Origin: an uncultured Lachnospiraceae bacterium | GTDB taxonomy: Bacteria > Bacillota > Clostridia > Lachnospirales > Lachnospiraceae | Assembly: GCA_947630875.1 (NCBI GenBank) | Contig: CANRJG010000014.1 | Span: forward strand, 1 to 48,040 | DNA: 48,040 nucleotides | Direction: 5' to 3' | Shown: in pieces, positions 44,410 through 48,040 of the stretch | Layout of the letters: every line of letters starts with the position of its first letter | How positions within the stretch are numbered: the first letter of the stretch is position 1 | Program-made: the position numbers and the translations under genes | The notes under the pieces: model-generated | The model's input: the letters and a program-made list of their open reading frames with translations, nothing else | Databases searched by the model: none | What the model was told of the DNA's origin: nothing

Positions 44410-44928
44410 TCATTTATCCGCCAGCGTATTTACCAGGTAAGCATAAATGCCGCTGCATTTTTCCTTCCACTGATCGCAGATAGCGTTGGCCTGCGCTTCG
44501 GAAGGCACCCGCAGCTGCAGTTTCATAAGATCCTCTCCCTGCTCCCTGACAGTGCACTCTACCATGTATTCCGATTCGACGGTCCGGTGATAGTCTGCAA
44601 AAACGGATACTTCCTCCCGGAGTTCATATTCATTTTCTTTCAGATATGCCTTGATATCATCCCGGATTTCATGGGAAACCTTTCCCTGAAAATAATGACA
44701 GACCTCTCTTCCTCTTGGCTCGATCGTATAATGCGTATTGTTCCGTATAATTTCCGCTTTGACCAGTCCCGTGCTTTTCAGCTCCGACATCGTCTGCTGG
44801 AACTTGAAATAATCCATATAGCCCTTTGTCAGAATGTACTCCGAAAGCTGGTCATTTGTCATTGGAAAGGAAACCCGGTCCAGCATGTACAGAATAATCA
44901 GTTTGTACAGTGTCAGCGGTTTTGCCAT
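44410..44928 (-). CDS. DUF4364-like winged-helix protein
   Basis: This 172-aa protein starts MAKPLTLYKLIILYMLDRVSF and has a PadR/BlaI-like winged-helix N-terminus (DQLSEYILTKGYMDYFKFQQ) and a beta-rich C-terminus. I recall it as DUF4364, common in Clostridia and of unknown role, presumably a DNA-binding regulator. The start at 44928 has GGGGGG 6 bases upstream; an ATG two codons earlier overlaps that site, and a longer frame to 45327 is antisense to the next gene. It has its own promoter and is divergent from the DUF885 lipoprotein, which could be its target. Confidence 0.85.
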   Translation of the reverse strand: MAKPLTLYKLIILYMLDRVSFPMTNDQLSEYILTKGYMDYFKFQQTMSELKSTGLVKAEIIRNNTHYTIEPRGREVCHYFQGKVSHEIRDDIKAYLKENEYELREEVSVFADYHRTVESEYMVECTVREQGEDLMKLQLRVPSEAQANAICDQWKEKCSGIYAYLVNTLADK

Positions 44929-44956
44929 ACACATCCCCCCATTCAAACCGTTTTTT

Positions 44957-44985
44957 AGTATACCATAACGATTTTTTATATACAA
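44957..44985 (-). promoter_or_regulatory. Predicted promoter of the DUF4364 gene
   Basis: On the minus strand TTGTAT (44980-44985), 17 bases, TATACT (44957-44962). The start site would lie about 20-25 bases before the ATG. Confidence 0.6.
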
Positions 44986-45069
44986 GTCACGAGAAAACTT
45001 AATCGTGAAAAGTTCTAGTGCCATTTCCTGAGGCATAGCTTTGTATGATCTTAAAAACGAGGTAACGCC

Positions 45070-46851
45070 ATGCGCTCTGTCCTGAAAAAACTTTTGCCGC
45101 TGTGCCTTGTATGTCTCCTGTGCGTTTCCTGCGCCGGCTGCGGCAGCACTGCCGCAAAAGACGCCAATCAGACCTTTTCCGCCCTTTGTCAGGAGCTGGC
45201 GGCGTCCATTTTGTCCGAAAATACGCTGGATCTGCATTTTTGTCTCTCCGATCCGGCAAAGCTGGGTATCCGGCAGCCTGCCGCCAGTCTTGGACACATC
45301 TGTGCCGATGCTTTTACTGCCGAACAAAACCGCGACCGTCAGGTGCTTGTCCGGCTTTCCGACATCGACCGTACTTTGCTGTCCGAAGAAAATGCTTATC
45401 TCTATGACATCCTATGTACCGCTTTGCAAAATCATACCGCCATGCTTGATTTTCCTTATCTGTATGAGCCCTTATCTTCCCACAGCGGCCTGCATGTACA
45501 GCTTCCGCTGATGCTTTCGGAATACCGCTTTGCCGATAAACAGGATGTAACAGATTATCTGGATCTGCTGAAACTGCTTCCGGATTATTTCGCGGAAATC
45601 ACTGCATATGAAACCCAAAAAGCCGCCGCAGGATATTTTATGTCCCAATCCGCCTGCAGCAGCCTTCTGGAGTTTTGTCACGCCTTCCCCGCAGAGTCCG
45701 CCGAATCCCACTTTCTGTCCGCCGCCTTTGATGAAAAACTGGATTCCCTTTCCCTGGACGACGCCGAAAAGGAAGCCCTCCGGCAGCAGCATCTGGATCT
45801 TTTGACAAACGCGGTTTTTCCCGCCTATACCGTCCTGGCGGACGCCATTGCCGCCCTGTCCGAAAATACAGCGTTTCACAATACTGGTCTGTGTTCACTG
45901 CCTGATGGCCGGGACTACTTTGCCTTGCTGGTGAAGGAGCAGACCGGCGACAGCCGTCCCATGGACGAAATCGGCGCCGCGCTGGAACAGGATCTTTCGG
46001 CGCTGGCCAAGGCACTGACTACGGCACTGACAGACAATCCCCAGCTTTGGGAATTGCTTCTTACCGGTGATCTGCGCCAGACCCTGCAGGGAGACGATGC
46101 GCTTTCCGCCGCAAAAAATGATCTGGCGTGTTTAAGCAAACTGACGGAAGACTCCTTCGGCACGGCCCGCTGTGATTACACCGTACAGTTCATTGCGCCG
46201 GCGCTGGCCTCCCGCTTCAGCAGTGCTTTTTTCCTGATTCCTCCGGCGGATGATCAGAAAAACCCCGGCATCTACATTAATCCGCAGACGGCCTTCTCCC
46301 CCTTCGACCTCTTTACCACCCTTGCACATGAAGGCTTTCCGGGGCATCTGCTGCAAAACCATGTACAGAAAGGCAATCTGATTTCCCGGCTGTTTTCCTG
46401 CACCGGCTACGCCGAAGGCTGGGCCAGCTACTGCGAACTGTACACCTATCCGCTGGCCGTGGAAACCCTGGGTCTGGCAGGGGATTTTCCTGTCAGCGAA
46501 GTGGCGGGTGTCTTGCAGACTTACCGCAAACTGACCCTCTGCCTCTATGCGCTGCTGGATTATAATATCCATTACAACTACTGGACCGCGGATGACGCCG
46601 CTGTACTGCTTTCTTCCTATGGCATTACCGACAGCGGTACCGTGCAGCAGATTTACGATTACATTGTCAGTGAGCCCGCCAATTATATGACCTATTACCT
46701 GGGTTATACCAACGTGGAGCGGCTCAAACGCAGCTATATGGCGGCCGGCCACAGCGAAGACGAGTTTCACAAAGCGTTTCTGGACTGTATCGAAGCGCCT
46801 TTTGCGATTGTGGAAGCAAAGCTGATGCAGACAGAGGATACAGACCGTTAA
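45070..46851 (+). CDS. DUF885-family putative zinc-dependent lipoprotein peptidase
   Basis: This 593-aa protein has a lipoprotein signal (LLPLCLVCLLCVSCAGCGS; modified Cys probably in AGC). The body is helical and has a gluzincin-like site: His420-Glu421 and His425 in LAHEGFPGHLLQ and a downstream Glu449 in YAEGWASYCE. This HExxxGH arrangement is the DUF885 pattern, thought to be carboxypeptidase- or aminopeptidase-like. It should be tethered to the outside of the membrane. GAGG lies 7 bases before the ATG. It is divergent from the DUF4364 regulator, has a terminator downstream and is probably transcribed alone. Confidence 0.9.
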   Translation: MRSVLKKLLPLCLVCLLCVSCAGCGSTAAKDANQTFSALCQELAASILSENTLDLHFCLSDPAKLGIRQPAASLGHICADAFTAEQNRDRQVLVRLSDIDRTLLSEENAYLYDILCTALQNHTAMLDFPYLYEPLSSHSGLHVQLPLMLSEYRFADKQDVTDYLDLLKLLPDYFAEITAYETQKAAAGYFMSQSACSSLLEFCHAFPAESAESHFLSAAFDEKLDSLSLDDAEKEALRQQHLDLLTNAVFPAYTVLADAIAALSENTAFHNTGLCSLPDGRDYFALLVKEQTGDSRPMDEIGAALEQDLSALAKALTTALTDNPQLWELLLTGDLRQTLQGDDALSAAKNDLACLSKLTEDSFGTARCDYTVQFIAPALASRFSSAFFLIPPADDQKNPGIYINPQTAFSPFDLFTTLAHEGFPGHLLQNHVQKGNLISRLFSCTGYAEGWASYCELYTYPLAVETLGLAGDFPVSEVAGVLQTYRKLTLCLYALLDYNIHYNYWTADDAAVLLSSYGITDSGTVQQIYDYIVSEPANYMTYYLGYTNVERLKRSYMAAGHSEDEFHKAFLDCIEAPFAIVEAKLMQTEDTDR

Positions 46852-46894
46852 AACCGAGCTGTTATTCTCTCTTTTTTAAAATGTATTCCAAAGA

Positions 46895-46920
46895 AAAAAG
46901 CACCCTCATCGGTGCTTTTT
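46895..46920 (+). terminator. Bidirectional rho-independent terminator
   Basis: AAAAAGCACC pairs with GGTGCTTTTT over a 6-base loop (CTCATC). T runs on both strands let it end the DUF885 gene from the left and the minus-strand genes from the right. Confidence 0.92.
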
Positions 46921-46990
46921 ATGTTTTCTTTTGCATTATCGTCATGCCTGCATGTATCGGACCCTCTGGGAAAGATCGTCTTCGTCTCTG

Positions 46991-47359
46991 TCAGCCCAGA
47001 ATGTACTTCCAGTAGGTAAAAACGATACAGAGGGCCATGGCATCGAAGAAAAGGTATGCGGAAAAGCACAGCCAGAGCCCGACGCGGGCCAGCCGGCGAC
47101 GCCGGAAGTGATAGAGGATCCAGAGGGCAGCCGGGATCAGGACGAATTTCAGCCCCAGGGTGGCCCATGGCGTTTGCAGGATCCCGCCGAAAAAGGGGTT
47201 GAACTCAAAGCTGTCGGGAATGAGCCGAAGACTCACGGTGGTATAGATGAAGTCCAAAAGACTTAAACTCTGCGTTCCTATGGCTAGGGCCAGGTATAGC
47301 CTTGCGTGTACCTGGCCCTCGGTGTTTGAAGTTTTGATTGGATTAGAGGCAGGGGTCAT
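46991..47359 (-). CDS. Small membrane protein, DUF5658-like
   Basis: This 122-aa protein has three or four membrane segments. The block LLDFIYTTVSLRLIPDSFEFNPFFGGIL resembles DUF5658 (Asp in the first helix, Glu-x-Asn-Pro after it), and a C-terminal pair of helices follows a basic loop FRRRRLARVG. The function is not known. The ATG at 47359 overlaps the stop of the upstream chimeric ORF (ATGA), so it would be translated with it. Its tail lies about 70 bases before the bidirectional terminator. Confidence 0.7.
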   Translation of the reverse strand: MTPASNPIKTSNTEGQVHARLYLALAIGTQSLSLLDFIYTTVSLRLIPDSFEFNPFFGGILQTPWATLGLKFVLIPAALWILYHFRRRRLARVGLWLCFSAYLFFDAMALCIVFTYWKYILG

Positions 47360-48015
47360 TCAGCAGGGGTAGGAGTTTTGGGAGTACCGACATGGAACGC
47401 AACACTTATCAACGGATTTTCTCCCTCTTTGTCCTGAATATATTGATTGTACTCGTCTACGATAACTTCTTTATCCCCATCTGCCGTAAAGCCCTGCACA
47501 TTGGAAAAAGTATCATCTGTGCTGGCAACCTTACCATTCGAGGTAATTGTCGCGCCGTTATTGACTAACGTGGCGGGAAGGCTGATATCCCACGTTGCGG
47601 CGGTGCCCCAGTAATAGTCTTTTTTATAGGAATCTGCGCCGTAGAAATACAGAGCCTTGCCCTCTGCTAAGGTAAGGTTGGCGCCCTCCTCAAGTGTGAT
47701 GCTGCATCCGGGCAGGATCTTGAGCAGGTTGTCAATGGTAACGGATGAGCCCGGATTTACTACCACATCGGTCAGATAGCCGAATGGACAGTCAAGACCA
47801 AGACTGCTTACCGTGTAGGTTGTCCCGGCCACATCAAGGTCAATGCTCAGACCCTTGCGGATCAGTTCCGTGCCGGGGCGGAAGGATGCCAGCAGTCCCG
47901 CAAAAACGGGAAAGATAATGATAATGGCAAGGATCGCGAACCACGCCGTAGCAATCACGCTTAAGATGCGGTTTTTCGCGCGCATGCCCATCTTTTTATC
48001 GACAGAATTTGCCAT
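47356..48015 (-). CDS. Chimeric ORF: sugar ABC permease N-terminus joined to a beta-rich domain
   Basis: In this 219-aa frame the first ~62 residues (KNRILSVIATAWFAILAII, IFPVFAGLLASFRPGTELI) look like the start of a MalG-type carbohydrate ABC permease: basic N-terminus, first membrane helix and the conserved FRPG-x-E-L-x-x-x-GL block. Then the sequence changes abruptly to a beta-rich, Gly/Thr/Asn-rich region (SVTIDNLLKILPGCSITLEE and onward) of surface-protein type, ending in a Pro/Thr tail. The remaining five permease helices and the EAA loop are missing. A very strong GGAGGAGA lies 6 bases before the ATG at 48015, as in a real permease gene. Gene fusion, truncation by recombination or an assembly join near this end are all possible. 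Confidence 0.6.
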   Translation of the reverse strand: MANSVDKKMGMRAKNRILSVIATAWFAILAIIIIFPVFAGLLASFRPGTELIRKGLSIDLDVAGTTYTVSSLGLDCPFGYLTDVVVNPGSSVTIDNLLKILPGCSITLEEGANLTLAEGKALYFYGADSYKKDYYWGTAATWDISLPATLVNNGATITSNGKVASTDDTFSNVQGFTADGDKEVIVDEYNQYIQDKEGENPLISVAFHVGTPKTPTPAE

Positions 48016-48040
48016 CTTATCTCTCCTCCTTCTTGAATGT

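Noticed and set aside
46991-47266. Plus-strand frame near 46931-47266 as a gene
   Set aside because: It opposes the small membrane protein, whose hydrophobic helices and coupled start are more convincing, and it lies over a terminator.

Overview
The window comes from a Gram-positive anaerobe of the Clostridia, most like a Lachnospiraceae member. I infer this from the gene set (CarD-type regulator, DUF4364 and DUF5702 proteins, clostridial Tad genes, LPXTG pili with class C sortases), AGGAGG-type ribosome sites and AT-rich spacers between coding regions of moderate GC. No rRNA, tRNA, CRISPR or insertion sequence was seen. Almost everything is coding, mostly on the minus strand, and no gene-free stretch exceeds about 300 bases.

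Positions 1-13607 (minus) are one arginine operon in the order argG-argH-argC-argJ-argB-argD-argF-carA-carB/dapF-cysE. Most junctions are stop/start overlaps. Its promoter (TTTACA, 17 bp, TATAAT) is covered by two ARG boxes exactly 21 bp apart. The carB reading frame continues without a break into a full diaminopimelate epimerase, and that epimerase has Ala where the first catalytic Cys should be. The cysE gene runs off the left edge. Next come lysA and dapA (minus) with their own promoter and terminator, so lysine/DAP and arginine genes sit side by side. A divergent CarD-like regulator and an Mrp/NBP35 Fe-S carrier follow on the plus strand.

Positions 17770-34543 (minus) are the most striking part. 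A Tad/Flp (type IVb) pilus cluster (TadZ-like, TadA, TadB, TadC-like, a 55-aa Flp pilin, a TadG-like DUF5702 protein, two TadE-like proteins, a prepilin peptidase and an FHA protein) runs without a gap into a sortase-assembled pilus cluster: a 1436-aa tip adhesin, an LPRTG backbone pilin and two class C sortases. FHA-adhesin and adhesin-backbone are joined by ATGA overlaps, so the two pilus systems appear to be co-transcribed and translationally coupled.

Positions 34893-48040 hold a MacB-like ABC transporter coupled to a GT4 glycosyltransferase (minus), a divergent phosphoglucomutase/phosphomannomutase, an aconitase-family hydratase with a CdaR/PucR regulator, a DUF4364 winged-helix protein, a DUF885 zinc-peptidase-like lipoprotein and, at the right edge, a chimeric ORF whose start resembles a sugar ABC permease, followed by a small DUF5658-like membrane protein. 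Several non-coding elements are unexplained: an 82-bp perfect tandem repeat, a related promoter/leader motif elsewhere, a three-tier nested hairpin and an 18-bp perfect palindrome. All assignments rest on reading the sequence and on recall of protein families; no database search was run.
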